Source: Saussurea involucrata
Lineage: Eukaryota > Streptophyta > Magnoliopsida > Asterales > Asteraceae
Assembly (NCBI GenBank): GCA_033807775.1
Contig: CM066313.1
Span: 87,731,484-87,795,483, forward strand
Direction: 5' to 3'
Length of the DNA: 64,000 bases
Position numbers and translations under genes: made by a program. Below the pieces are notes generated by a model. That model was not told the DNA's origin. It saw only the letters and a program-made list of their open reading frames with translations, and did no database searches. Every line of letters starts with the position of its first letter. Position 1 is the stretch's first letter. This document shows positions 53,550 through 64,000 of the stretch, piece by piece.

Positions 53550-54375
53550 TGTTAGTCCTAGATGGCTAATAAGAACAAGAACATGTATTGTAGAAGGGGG
53601 GTGAATACAATACACAATTTTTTCACTTTAATTAATTCTTTTATTGAAAATATTCAAATCAAGAATTACACATAGAACACATAGAACAATTAGATTGTTG
53701 CGGAAAGAACAGATAAAATCTATTCTAACAATCTTCACAAAGTAATACTGAAAACTAAACAACTTCTAATACACAAAGATTGAAAGCTATAAAGTTCAAG
53801 GAGAGAAAGCAGCAGAGTGTCTTGAGCACAGAGTAATCTTCAAGAGTTGTAAGTTGTTCTGCATGGAGAAGTCTTCATCTTTATATAGTGCCATGAGCAT
53901 GTGATGTATGGAACACTTGTCACTTTGTTATTTGAAGGATAGGTTTGGCTCTCAAAAGTTGATGTGTCTTTTCCTATAATGCTAGAAAGGTTTGATGGTG
54001 ACAATATCTAAGAATGGGAAAAAGGTTAACAGAACCTTTTTCTTTCATACCCAGACATTCCTTCTTTGATGATAAAACCTTTCAGCATGGACACAAGGAA
54101 GGATCCTCCTATTTGAGAATCCCACCGACTTGTCATGGACAAAGTAGGTGGAAGTCTTCTTAGGAAGGATGTTGTAAGAGAATCCTCCAATTTTGAGGAT
54201 CCCACCGATTTTCATGAGGACAATCGGTGGGATGGCCAAACATACCTCTTATGATGAAGATCTTCTTGGCAAGGAGATAAGGGAGGAAATCTCATGTTTG
54301 AGGATCTCACCGATTTTTATGGAGACAATCGGTGAGACAGCTTAGTTTGGGTTGAGAAGTCCATCTTCAATCCGC
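53550..54375 (-). repeat. Copia-4 LTR, outer part
   Basis: It aligns with the Copia-1 LTR from TGTTAGTC through the GTAGAAGGGGGGG stretch (7 G) and GTTGCGGAAA to TCTTCAATCCGCA, where the gypsy element begins. Minus-strand TATA box CACTATATAAAG at 53890-53879. Contains the hairpins listed at 54121-54336. Confidence 0.85.
54121..54336. repeat. Hairpins with compensating changes in Copia-4 LTR
   Basis: Three inverted repeats: CCCACCGACTT with AAGTAGGTGG (54121), CCCACCGATT with AATCGGTGGG (54201) and CTCACCGATT with AATCGGTGAG (54306). The last differs from the second in both arms (C to T and G to A), which keeps the stem paired. Confidence 0.85.
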
Positions 54376-55956
54376 AAACATGCATAATATACATCAATTA
54401 ACATATTATACATAACGTCGTTACATTCATAACAAAAATACATAATAAATCACATTCGGTCCCAATGTCTCGAAACTATTCAATATAAAAACGTGAACAT
54501 ATCCTAATCTTCGTCAGCTATCAACCGCGTCCTACACTTTATCCTTCCCTTTGCTAAGAAAAGATCCTCGACCTGGAATACATATTTTTGAAAACAAAAT
54601 GAGGGTTAGACCAAACGGTCTAGTGAGATAATCCCTGTCAGTTTAGAAATCATTTTGTAAAACACAATTATACCACATATAATATAAATATCAAGCAAGA
54701 CTCGTGCACCGTGTACATCTCCTCATTCCCATGGCCAAATTAGTTGGTAGCAAGCCAACTAATAAATTAACTTCAATGTACGACAATTACAGCCAACAAC
54801 ACCGTACGTCAATTACAGCCAAAACTCCACCGACTATTAGTTCGGCTAACGTATACTCGTGTAGTGCAATATACATATAAATACAATATATATCTCAATA
54901 TATCATATTGTCATTTATAAACATGTCATCACTTTTCAACCACATATCCATTTTAATATAAACACATAATCACACATCTATCACGTACCCAATCCACACA
55001 TATACGTATTCCAGTTTGAAAAAGTTTTAAAGTAAAACTCACCGGTTTGCTTATCCAAAATGCTTCCAAACCTTTCTCAAAACAGCTCAGCTTTCACCCC
55101 AATTCCAAAGAATCTGAAACAAATATACACAAGTATCTCCTTACTAAAAGAACACAAAAGATATACTTAGCAGGCTATGAACTCTGGATAAATCTACCTA
55201 ATTCTCATCCTCAAAATAACCAAACAGCTATAGTTCCCGGACAGCACAAAACAACCCGGACAACTCGACTTTCCGGACAACAAGACCAATCCGGACGGCA
55301 CAACTTTCCGGATACATACCCAATCCGGACAACCTGAACTATCCGGACAACATATACAATCCGGACAACAAGCAATCCGGATACCATCCGGTATCTTATA
55401 TCATCTGGAAACTTACAACAAAAGGGACTTACCCGGATACTTGACTCGTCCGGACACCTTATAACATCATCCGGACACTATTAACCAGAACTACCCGGAC
55501 ACATTCATCCTATCCGAAAACCACTGTCAGTTTATCCTTTTTCAGCCCAGAATCGACAGAAATTACTACCAGATGTGTAATTGACTATTCTAATCCGATA
55601 GAAACCTTCTAATAGTAATTACAAACATATAATACAAGAGAACATACCTCAATTTCTCTTCCAAGTACACCAATTTGAGTCTCTTAGCCACAAGCCCTTC
55701 TTTCTTCTTCTTACTCTCTCAAAAACACACACACACACTGGAATGTTTCTGGATATTTCAGTATTATGAAATATCTAATTTTCATCCAGGGATAATATCT
55801 AATCAAATTACCACTTTAGTCCCTAGACTATCCACTAATGACCAAATCACCTTTAACTTATAAATTAACCCAAACTTTCCTTTATATCCAACTTTAAAGT
55901 TAACTAAATTTAACGAAAAAGGGATTTTAACTAACGAACTTACCCGGGGTATTACA
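54376..55956 (-). repeat. Gypsy-3 3' LTR (left, 1581 bp, end-truncated)
   Basis: It starts at AAACATGCATAATATAC, which aligns with 57715 of the other LTR, so the first 20 bases (from TGGAACAACC) are lost. It ends CCCGGGGTATTACA. Bases 55235-55520 are dense in TCCGGA/CCCGGACA words. Little else differs from the right LTR. Confidence 0.9.
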
Positions 55957-55992
55957 TTATCTCCCCCTTAAAAGAATTCCGTCCCGGAATTC
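55957..55992 (-). other. Gypsy-3 polypurine tract and terminal hairpin
   Basis: Minus strand TTTAAGGGGGAGATAA abuts the 3' LTR. Just upstream, GAATTCCG (55974) pairs with CGGAATTC (55985) around three bases, the same layout as at 26219 in Gypsy-2. Confidence 0.82.
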
Positions 55993-56130
55993 GGTTAAGC
56001 GAAAAGGTATGAACACTTATCACTACTACTTCGAACTCAATCAAAACCATAAAAACTAACTGAATAGACACCCTACACCCACCTATATCTCTAACACAAA
56101 TAAGCAACAAAAGCACGGAAATACCAATAA

Positions 56131-57432
56131 TCATTTTGCACCGAAGTCAGATAACACCTTAGCACGTATAAAGTTTATTAGAAATGTACCTGTAACCTCA
56201 TCCGGAATTTCCTCCTCTTCTTGTGTTGTCATTTGAAAGACACGGCCTTTTGCTTTCGGTACCTCAGATCCTTGTACCTCTCCCGAACTAACACCCGTTG
56301 GTCTCACCGTCATACTACCCTATTGTACTTTCCATCGTGGACAGTCTGACTGAATATGATCAGGGGAATTGCAAACGAAATAGAATCGAGTTACGTGACA
56401 GTCTTTAGCAATGTGACCAGTCTTCCCGCACTTGTAACATCTTCGGGACTCCACATAACAGTTTCCTTGGTGAACACGATTGCATTTTGGACATGGTCTT
56501 TCAACTGGTCTGAAAGGTGGACAACTATCAAGTCTCGGAGATTCGTATTCCTCCAAATCGTACGTCATTTCCTCCAATTTCCTTTTTCCAAAACTTCTAT
56601 CACTAGCGTCTCTCCTATTATCCCGTTCCACATTTTCCGCTGCATCTACTGCGGCTGAGAAGGTATCGGGTCCTTTTGCAATCACTAGCTTTCTAATTTC
56701 TGAATTTAATCCGAAAATAAACTTTTCCATCTTCAGAGCCTCCATGGCAACATAGTACTCCGCAAAGCGAGACTTCTCCAGAAAACGAGCATTGTAATCC
56801 CTAACCGATAAACTTCTCTGATGCAGGTTCATGAATTCCTCTTCCAGCTGTCTAACTGCTGCTTGAGGACAAAACTGTCCTTTGAAAGCTGTTGTGAATT
56901 CGTCCCAAGTAAAAGTTGAGTACACATCAGATCCTCTAGAGGTAATAAGAGCCTCCCACCAAAATAGAGCATCTGCCTTCAACATTGCGGTTCCGTATAG
57001 TACTTTATCTTCTTCTGCACACTTGCTGGTCCTGAAGACAACTTCTATCTCTTTCAGCCACCTCATGGCCTTCACTGGATCCCTTTCTCCTGAATATGTC
57101 GGAGGTTTGCAATTTAGAAATATTTTATAGTCACACTTCCTTGGCACCGGTATGACAGTATGAGTAATGGGCATCTCATCTTCCAGACTAGGATCTGGTA
57201 TTCCAGTTTCTGTGTGACGAGTTCTATCGAACATAGCTTGTATATTGGCTTGAAGTCTTCCCATTTCCGCCGTCAAATCGTTTCTTGTAACAAACTCCGT
57301 ACCTCGCCCCTGAACTCTGCCTCCAGTTCTGCCCCTACCTCTTTCTCCCCCTCGTCCCCTTGTCCCAACTGTTGGATTTGTTCTATTAGGATTTCCTCCT
57401 CCCCGATTCGTTTGTCTAGTACCGCTTGCCAT
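56131..57432 (-). CDS. Gypsy-3 gag with start of protease (one internal TAG)
   Basis: A 370-codon frame starts at the ATG 57432 (MASGTRQTNRGGGNPNRTNP), with an Arg/Gly-rich N-terminus, then FLNCKPPTYSGERDPVKAM, DALFWWEALITSRG and FKGQFCPQAAVRQLEEEF, the normal gypsy gag core. It ends with three Cys/His clusters: CPKCNRVHQGNC, CYKCGKTGHIAKDC and CNSPDHIQSDC. A TAG at 56322-56320 follows WKVQ; the same frame goes on through VTGTFLINFIRAKVL to DFGAK and a stop, where a protease active site D-S-G-A would stand. The gag itself looks intact. The frame would give a particle protein able to use another element's pol. Confidence 0.88.
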
Positions 57433-57680
57433 TCTGTAGATTCAAACAAGGTTAACATACACATAAGCACATACCCCATATAACAAGGTATTCCAGTTCA
57501 AACATGCACCTGTAAGATCACAATTACACTGGCCAGGTGTAATCTGAAATTACCTTACATGATGTTCTTTCTACCTTTTTATATTTAACATCCCAAGGTT
57601 CTATAATAATAGGGACATCCTACTTCACATGCAGTTTAAGTCTAGGTACAAATACTAATACCTAAATCCCTTAAACTAGG

Positions 57681-57692
57681 GCTCTGATACCA
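57681..57692 (-). other. Primer-binding site of Gypsy-3
   Basis: Minus strand TGGTATCAGAGC, exact tRNA-iMet type, two bases inside the LTR that begins at 57695. Confidence 0.93.
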
Positions 57693-57694
57693 TT

Positions 57695-59299
57695 TGGAAC
57701 AACCCGGTTTCCCAAAACATACATAATATACATCAATTAACATATTATACATAACGTCGTTACATTCATAACAAAAATACATAATAAATCACATTCGGTC
57801 CCAATGTCTCGAAACTATTCAATATAAAAATGTGAACATATCCTAATCTTCGTCAGCTATCAACCGCGTCCTACACTTTATCCTTCCCTTTGCTAAGAAA
57901 AGATCCTCGACCTGGAATACATATTTTTGAAAACCAAATGAGGGTTAGACCAAACGGTCTAGTGAGATAATCCCTGTCAGTTTAGAAATCATTTTGTAAA
58001 ACACAATTATACCACATATAATATAAATACCAAGCAAGACTTGTGCACCGTGTACATCTCCTCATTTCCATGGCCAAATTAGTTGGTAGCAAGCCAACTA
58101 ATAAATTAACTTCACTGTACGACAATTACAGCCAACAACACCGTACGACAATTACAGCCAAAACTCCACCGACTATTAGTTCGACTAACGTATACTCGTG
58201 TAGTGCAATATACATATAAATACAATATATATCTCAATATATCATATTGTCATTTATAAACATGCCATCACTTTTCAACCACATATCCATTTTAATATAA
58301 ACACATAATCACACATCTATCACGTACCCAATCCACACATATACGTATTCCAGTTTGAAAACGTTTTAAAGTAAAACTCACCGGTTTGCTTATCCAAAAT
58401 GCTTCCAAACCTTTCTCAAAACAGCTCAGCTTTCACCCCAATTCCAAAGAATCTGAAACAAATATATACAAGTATCTCCTTACTAAAAGAAAAAAAAAGA
58501 TATACTTAGCAGGCTATGAACTCTGGATAAATCTACCTAATTCTCATCCTCAAAATAACCAAACAGCTATAGTTCCCGGACAGCACAAAACAACCAGGAC
58601 AACTCGACTTTTCGGACAACAAGACCAATCCGGGCGGCACAACTTTCCGAATACATACCCAATCCGGACAACCTGAACTATCCGGACAGCATATACAATC
58701 CGAACAACAAGCAATCCGGATACCATCAAGTATCTTATATCATCCGGAAACTTACAACAAAAGGGACTTACCCGGATACTTGACTCGTCCGGACACCTTA
58801 TAACATCATCCGGACACTATTAACCAGAACTACCCGGACACATTCATCCTATCCGGAAACCACTGTCAGCTTATCCTTTTTCAGCCCAGAATCGACAGAA
58901 ATTACTACCAGATGTGTAATTGACTATTCTAATCCGATAGAAACCTTCTAATAGTAATTACAAACATATAATACAAGAGAACATACCTCAATTTCTCTTC
59001 CAAGTACACCAATTTGAGTCTCTTAACCACAAGCCCTTCTTTCTTCTTCTTACTCTCTCAAAAACACACACACACACACACTGGAATGTTTCTGGATATT
59101 TCAGTATTATGAAATATCTAATTTTCATCCAGGGATAATATCTAATCAAATTACCACTTTAGTCCCTAGACTATCCACTAATGACCAAAACACCTTTAAC
59201 TTATAAATTAACCCAAACTTTCCTTAATATCCAACTTTAAAGTTAACTAAATTTAACGGAAAAGGGATTTTAACTAACGAACTTACCCGAGGTATTACA
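57695..59299 (-). repeat. Gypsy-3 5' LTR (right, 1605 bp)
   Basis: TGGAACAACCCGG to CCCGAGGTATTACA. TCCGGA-rich cluster at 58575-58860; (CA)n near 59066 is longer than in the left LTR. Confidence 0.92.
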
Positions 59300-59484
59300 A
59301 TTAGTAGATTTCCTTCTTCTTGATTTCGGTTGATCTTTGACTTCACCGAACTTTGACAGTATGACTAAGCTATTACAAAGAACCATCTAAAATTTCTCTA
59401 AGTATAAAAGATGTTTTTCAAAGTATGTAAGGAGAACATATCATCTTCAAATCTTTGATGATCCAACAATCCCCCCCTATTTGA
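59300..59484 (-). repeat. Copia-4 LTR, inner part, and polypurine tract
   Basis: The LTR resumes at TTCTTCTTGATTTCGGTTGATC, homologous to Copia-1 (near 3735), and ends GATGATCCAACA at 59468. The tract AAATAGGGGGGGAT on the minus strand follows (59482-59469). Confidence 0.82.
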
Positions 59485-60840
59485 TGATGACATCCATACT
59501 TAGAAAATCATGAGTAAGACAATGAATAATGCATGTTGACCCTGTTTTACTCTTTTAGGTTCTTTTTCACACAGTCCATTTTTGTGTGTGTGTGTATATA
59601 TGATATTTACAGATGAATGAAAGAATAAAGAATAAACAAATATAATGTACTTCCATCATAGAGGAAACAGATATGCCCAGATCCAACTTGGGGATAATCT
59701 TTGAAGAAGGTTTGAGTTTGAGTGAATTAGCCCCATGATGCCTTTGTCCATATCTTGCATCTTCTTTCTTTCTCATAGCATCTTCAACTTCCTATTCGGC
59801 AGACATCACTCTTCTTCCTTTGTCTTGGTTTGCCTCCCCCTTAGATACATTTGTTAGACTGATCTGCTCCCCCTTGGTTGGTTCGTCGGTTCCCATATGT
59901 TTGACCAAAATTTGAGTTGGATGTTGACTATGAGTACTGAGGGTTGGTGTTGATCGAGTTGGACGCTGATATTGCTCCCCTTCAGATGGTTTCTTCCCTT
60001 CAGATGGTTTCTCCCCCTCAGCGTCCGACGGAGAAGAAACACCACGAACAAATGGAAACATCGGTAATTTTTTTATGAACTTTCCACCGAAATTGGGAGC
60101 ATTCCCACCGAAAATGAAGGATTTTCGGTAGGAATTTTTTTCCCGGCAAGATGGTCGTCGGCAGCATATTTTCGGTTTGATGGGAGGATGAGATGAAAAA
60201 TAAAATGAAGGTGTAGGTAAAAAAAATCGGTACAAAAAAATGTGGGTGGGTAGGGGTTAATTTTCGGCAGAAAAAGAAAAGAGGGGGGTAATTTCGGCAG
60301 ATGTGCAAAGGGGAAAGAAACTAACCAAAAAATATATTAAGAGGGTGTATGTCTTTCGTCAGCAGAAAAAATTGAAGACAAATATGAATGAGGGATGATG
60401 TCACCAATATATCATGATGATGTCGTCAAAACGGTGACAAAAACCTTTCTACCGAAAAAAAATGTAGTTACCTATTATGATTATTATTTTTTTTTAAAGA
60501 AATGATGTCAGCATATTAGCATGATAGCAAGATGACATCAGCATGATGTCAGCAAGATGACATCAGCATGATGTCAGCAAGATGGTTTGAAAAACTCACC
60601 GATGGTATCTTCCTTTTTTTTCCTTTTTTTTTTGAAAAGAAAAACCCACCGATGTATAGAAAAAAATAGGATTTTTTTTGTTTTGATTATGAAAACCCAC
60701 CGATGGTGTCTTTTTTTTATCTCACCGATATGTAGCCACCGATTGTTGTTTTTTTTTCACAAACCCACCGAAATTTAAAGGTATACCACCGAAATTTAAA
60801 AGTATACCACCGAAATTTGAGAGATTTTCGGTAGAATATC
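59485..60840 (-). pseudogene. Copia-4 env-like remnant and ACCGAT-rich spacer
   Basis: The longest stretch (60235-59792) reads SDAEGEKPSEGKKPSEGEQ and MGTDEPTKGEQISLTNVSKG, a low-complexity part like the linker of Sirevirus env-like ORFs, with PPT-like tracts at about 59833, 59867, 59975 and 60010 read as coding. Beyond 60380 there is no frame: an exact two-unit 25-bp repeat at 60532-60581, then CCACCGAT-type words spaced between homopolymer T runs at 60595-60840, the counterpart of the Copia-1 spacer at 7965-8390. Confidence 0.55.
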
Positions 60841-61040
60841 GGTACACGTTTCGGTTAGATTTTTTTTTTCAAAGATCTCCGGCAATGATCTTCTAGGCAT
60901 CTTCAAAGGTAACATCTTCAAGATAATTTCAAGAGTATATCTTCAGGAGAGTCTGGAGGAATTCTTTTAAGGCATCGTCAGAAAATTCTCAAAGTGAAGA
61001 AAAGATTGGAATTCCATCTTCCAATTTTTGATGACCCAAG

Positions 61041-61300
61041 AAATATCAAGTTGGAAGGATTTTAAGAGGGAAGGATTTGGGATGACATTTGTAGGAGAGT
61101 TTGTAGTAGGAGATTCCAATTCGTTTGAGAGATTCCATTCCAATTCCTACCAACCAAATGCGTGGTCAAACCCCATTCCAATTCCTACCAACTAAATACG
61201 TGGTCAAATTTCATTCCAATTCCTTCCAAGTCAAGTTCTTTTGACGGATTCCAATTCCACCAAATTCCATTCTACAAACCAAACGCCCCCCTTAGTTTAT
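61041..61300. repeat. TIR/MITE-like end with ATTCCAATTCC words
   Basis: Several repeats of CCATTCCAATTCCTACCAAC and ...AAATGCGTGGTC, ending CAAACCAAACGCCCCCC. The end resembles those of the repeats at 2700 and 19876, so it is probably a related non-autonomous element. No ORF. Confidence 0.45.
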
Positions 61301-62155
61301 GATGCGGGCCTTGGACGACCAGGCCTTATTGTTCGTGCAGGCCCATGACCGCGATTTTTGAAGCCAAAGAACGTTGTTTAAACATGTTTTGGTATACTTT
61401 TGTGTTTTTAGGCTATGTTTTTCATTTTCAGTTTGAGCTTTTATGTTTGGCTCATCATCTTTCCCGGGACCTTTTATGTTTGGGTGTCTTATTTATGTGC
61501 TTAAGGTGTAATTCGGGTGGTCAATTGTTGAACACGTAAACTTCCAATTTCCATCCAAATTTTGAGTTCACGATGAATTCGAGTTTGAGCCTAAAGTTGG
61601 TATTCGCTGAAGCAGCGAACTTTAGAAGAGGTTATTATCGGGAATTCTCATAATCAAGAGGTTTATCTTTGTTTTGATTCCATACGCTGCATTAGGTGAC
61701 AAGTGATGCTCGCCTCTCCAATTATTTATAACCGTAATTTACCGCTTTCGCTTCACGAAAAATGCTTGGATGTCGATCGAGGATCACACAAGTTTGTTCA
61801 TATATGCCAAGGCATAGGCTTATGCACACCCTTCAAAACAAATGTGTCTATATGTTGGTGAGTTTAGGGTTATCAATCATTTTGGTGTAACTGTGATTGC
61901 ACGAAATCGGGGTTTATTGTTAAGCTATAACATGGATTAGAAGGTGTGAAATGCACGCTCGTATAAGCTAATTTAAACTTGAGATTGCCATAAAAAAGGG
62001 GCGGAGGTACAGGGTCTAGGGGCAGAACCCTTGCGGTGATCCTGAAGAAGCAAAGCTAAGAAGAAAACATGTTTTCAGAATGCATGGCTCAGAAAGAAAG
62101 CACGTTTTAAGAAAGCATGGTTCAGAAAGCCAAGTATGAAGTTCCAGAAAGCCAA
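61301..62155. other. Gene-free sequence
   Basis: No gene or repeat recognised. GAAAGCA.G(T)TT(T/C)AG repeats weakly at 62090-62150. Confidence 0.5.
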
Positions 62156-62985
62156 GGGGGCATTTGATTTCAACTTAATAAGCTTAATGGGTAGTTAGCT
62201 TAAATGATTAAGTTATATTAAAATGTTTGATTTTAATTTAATACGAAGATATTAGCTTAACATCTTAATGCATTAAGCTAGGATTTTCTTTTCCAAAATT
62301 ACCCTTGCACTACAATTTTTAATCCTACGTCTCACTAAAAAAATAGTCTACCAGGAAATTCATAAATTAAAAATTACAACAAAACAATTATGCTTATTTG
62401 TTTTAAATTTTAAGTTATTAAGTATTGTATAATGAACTCATTGAATTTATATTGTTTAATGTTTTTATATAATTCATAAAAACACTTGCCAGAAGATTTA
62501 TCAAACAAGTAATGTTCATTTAACAATTATGTAGTTAGAACAACATAAGGTTAAAATGGTAATTTTTGTTATTTAGGACATAAGTCAAATAACAATGTAT
62601 CTTAAATTCATTCATATTAATGCTTACAAACAACTTAATAGCTTAATAGATACAACGCTTAGGGGCTGTTTGGTTGGTTTTTCATTAGGTCATGTATGGA
62701 TAAAGTTGTCTTCGGTGTTTTATAGATTGGGAAGGTTTATGTTTGGAAGGGTCCTTTCATAGATGGAAGGAGCATGCTTTTAATTGGGAGGGACGGGTTT
62801 GGAAAAAATATGGCTTTGTACATAGAGCTTCCCCTTGGAAGCTTATTGACTAACCACTTTCTATATCATTAAGCCACTACCAAACAGTCTATGAATAGTT
62901 GACAGACTAAGCTGTGAGTCCCATTAAGCTCATTAAGCTGCTAACAAACACGGCCTATGGAAAAAAAATCAAACAACCCCTTAGT
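62156..62985. repeat. Two overlapping MITE-like inverted-repeat units
   Basis: Outer unit 62156-62955: left CTTAATAAGCTTAATGGG and right CCCATTAAGCTCATTAAG are near-perfect inverted repeats, with GTTTG-like ends. Inner unit 62659-62985: TTAGGGGCTGTTTG at left against CAAACAACCCCTTAG at right. The 300-bp middle is AT-rich. No transposase. hAT-like ends are suggested, but I cannot see a clear target duplication. Confidence 0.5.
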
Positions 62986-63171
62986 GTAGAAGAGCAAGGC
63001 AAGTTCACAAAATTAGCCTCAACTTTGGATGACAATCTTGAGAAGGCAAAGAACTCCACTTTAGAAGGCTAAAGTTAGGGAGCGTTGACCTAAAAGTTTA
63101 CCCATAAGCGTTTACCGGTAAGAGTCAACATTCTTAGGTTAAGATTCTAGTCCATCAAAACGACATCATGT
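62986..63171. other. Gene-free spacer
   Basis: Nothing recognised. Confidence 0.4.
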
Positions 63172-64000
63172 GTGTTAATGCCAAAAATCGCACCAAAGGG
63201 ACAACTTAAGGTCGATGTGGACTTTAACAACTAAAGAAAGGAATCGTTCGACAAAGGCGTGCGACAAAGACAAAAATGTAAATGAGACAGAGGATTTGAT
63301 GACGCAGGAAAAACCTCAACGAGGAAAAAACCCGCGGACGACAGTGGATGTCGTCGCTGCACTATGGTCGCCAATTAGGGGCGATGTCCTTGGTGTTCCG
63401 GGTGTCGATCGTACAGAGATTACAATACAAATGAAGGGAAAGACTTCGAAATGTAAAGTACAAGTGTTTGAAATGTAAAAACAGTGTGCGTCGTGTGTGA
63501 AAACAATGTATAAACTGTTGGTCGAGAGTGAAAGTCGAGAGTGATTCTTCGAGTGAGAGTTCTTTGCTTGTAGTGTTCTTCTGAGCTGGGATGCTTATCT
63601 TCTATTGTTCGATGTTCGGTCCCTGGAACTGAAGTTTAACTTGATCTTTTATAACCTTCGGGTGCTTTGATTAGCTCATTGATTGCTTTGATAACAGCCA
63701 TAACGGTCGCCAGTTGTAACTCTTCATAATTGCTCTTCGTCGGTTATGACCGTTGCCCATTAATGACTTTGACTCCTACATTAATCATTGAACAAACGTA
63801 ATAGTCGTATATTGAGTTAGTCAAGGTCGTACGGTCTTGTGCGACGGTCGTGCGGAACGGGCGACGTCGAGGTCGAGTGTCGTGAGGAACTCTCGACTTA
63901 CCTTTTAGGAGGGACGACAGAGGTTTTTTGGGTCTTTGTCGGGTCCTTATCTTAATACAAGATATAGTTCATAACATGTGTCTTACCTTTTCTGGTCGTG
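63172..64000 (-). repeat. Repeat copy B of the 52345 repeat, cut by window end
   Basis: Order and wording match copy A at 52345-52900 for several hundred bases, including a minus-strand TATAAAAG (63653-63646). The PBS-like string of copy A is replaced by GTGTTCTTCTGAGCTGGG here. The frame at 63215-63478 lies across the conserved non-coding part and is not supported as a gene. Confidence 0.45.

Larger units (their letters stand above)
54376..59299 (-). mobile_element. Gag-only Ty3/gypsy element (TR-GAG type, Gypsy-3)
   Basis: LTRs of 1581 and 1605 bp flank a 1.7-kb interior holding only gag and the first residues of protease, on the minus strand. Such terminal-repeat elements that keep gag alone are known in plants and depend on others for RT and integrase. 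It split the Copia-4 LTR. The outer 20 bases of the left LTR are missing at the join with Copia-4, so no target duplication can be shown. Right end: GGTATTACA followed by ATTAG. Confidence 0.9.
53550..61040 (-). mobile_element. Copia-4: truncated Sirevirus related to Copia-1
   Basis: An LTR beginning TGTTAGTCCTAGATGGC (53550) and ending GATGATCCAACA (59468) closely resembles that of Copia-1, and is split by a gag-only gypsy element at 54376-59299. A polypurine tract and part of an env-like region with four further PPT-like tracts follow. Near 61024 TTTTTGATGACCCAA resembles an LTR end, so 60850-61040 may be a scrap of the other LTR, with gag and pol deleted between. No target duplication is found. 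Extent on the right is uncertain. Confidence 0.75.

Noticed and set aside
63215..63478. An 87-codon plus-strand ORF
   Set aside because: The same stretch is conserved as non-coding repeat at 52345 with a different frame and stops.

Overview
This is plant nuclear DNA, almost certainly from a eudicot. The style of its Ty1/copia Sireviruses and their env-like 3' ORFs reminds me of Asteraceae genomes, but that is recollection and not proof. I found no intact host gene. The window is a stack of LTR retrotransposons, most of them nested, that has dismembered one host gene: a G-type lectin receptor-like kinase (RLK) pseudogene on the minus strand. Its signal peptide starts at 49709 and its last exon ends at 20642.

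Layout. 1-2238: 5' end of a Ty3/gypsy element on the minus strand (LTR, PBS, gag, start of protease), cut by the window edge. 2239-2808 and 19583-19880: a TIR/MITE-like repeat split by Copia-2. 2809-19577: Copia-2 (Ale/Retrofit-like, TSD GAAAT), whose left LTR is itself split by Copia-1 (2903-15293), a 12.4-kb Sirevirus with decayed gag, pol and env-like ORFs. 20642-20951: last RLK exon. 21184-28473: a Tekay-like chromovirus (TSD CAAAA) that has lost RT/RNase H and sits in an RLK intron. 28510-29422: three RLK kinase exons. 29499-42705: a solo gypsy LTR (TSD AATAA) split by Copia-3 (31774-42252, TSD AATCT), a young Sirevirus with a fully open pol. 42717-42968: RLK P-loop exon and the end of the lectin domain. 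42969-49172: Copia-5 (TSD GATTC), a pol-less Sirevirus-like element inserted in the lectin exon. 49178-49709: RLK signal peptide and lectin domain. 51760-52230: LINE ORF2 tail. 53550-61040: remnant Sirevirus Copia-4, whose LTR is split by a gag-only gypsy element (54376-59299). 61041-64000: MITE-like sequence and one copy of a repeat also present at 52340.

The elements work on one scheme. All primer-binding sites match the 3' end of initiator tRNA-Met (TGGTATCAGAGC or near it). Sirevirus polypurine tracts read AGGGGGAG and recur several times upstream of the 3' LTR. Copia-3 could supply the products that Copia-1, -4 and -5 lack. The RLK keeps splice sites and kinase motifs but carries several stops and frameshifts, so it is dead.

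Most notable signals: (i) two Sireviruses each amplify their own short word (ATCGGTGG; GCAGTACTAAC) in LTR, leader and coding linkers; (ii) the gag stop in three Sireviruses is followed within 11-22 nt by a branch-point/acceptor-like AG; (iii) hairpin arrays with compensating base changes lie in both Sirevirus and chromovirus LTRs. All alignments and counts were done by eye.
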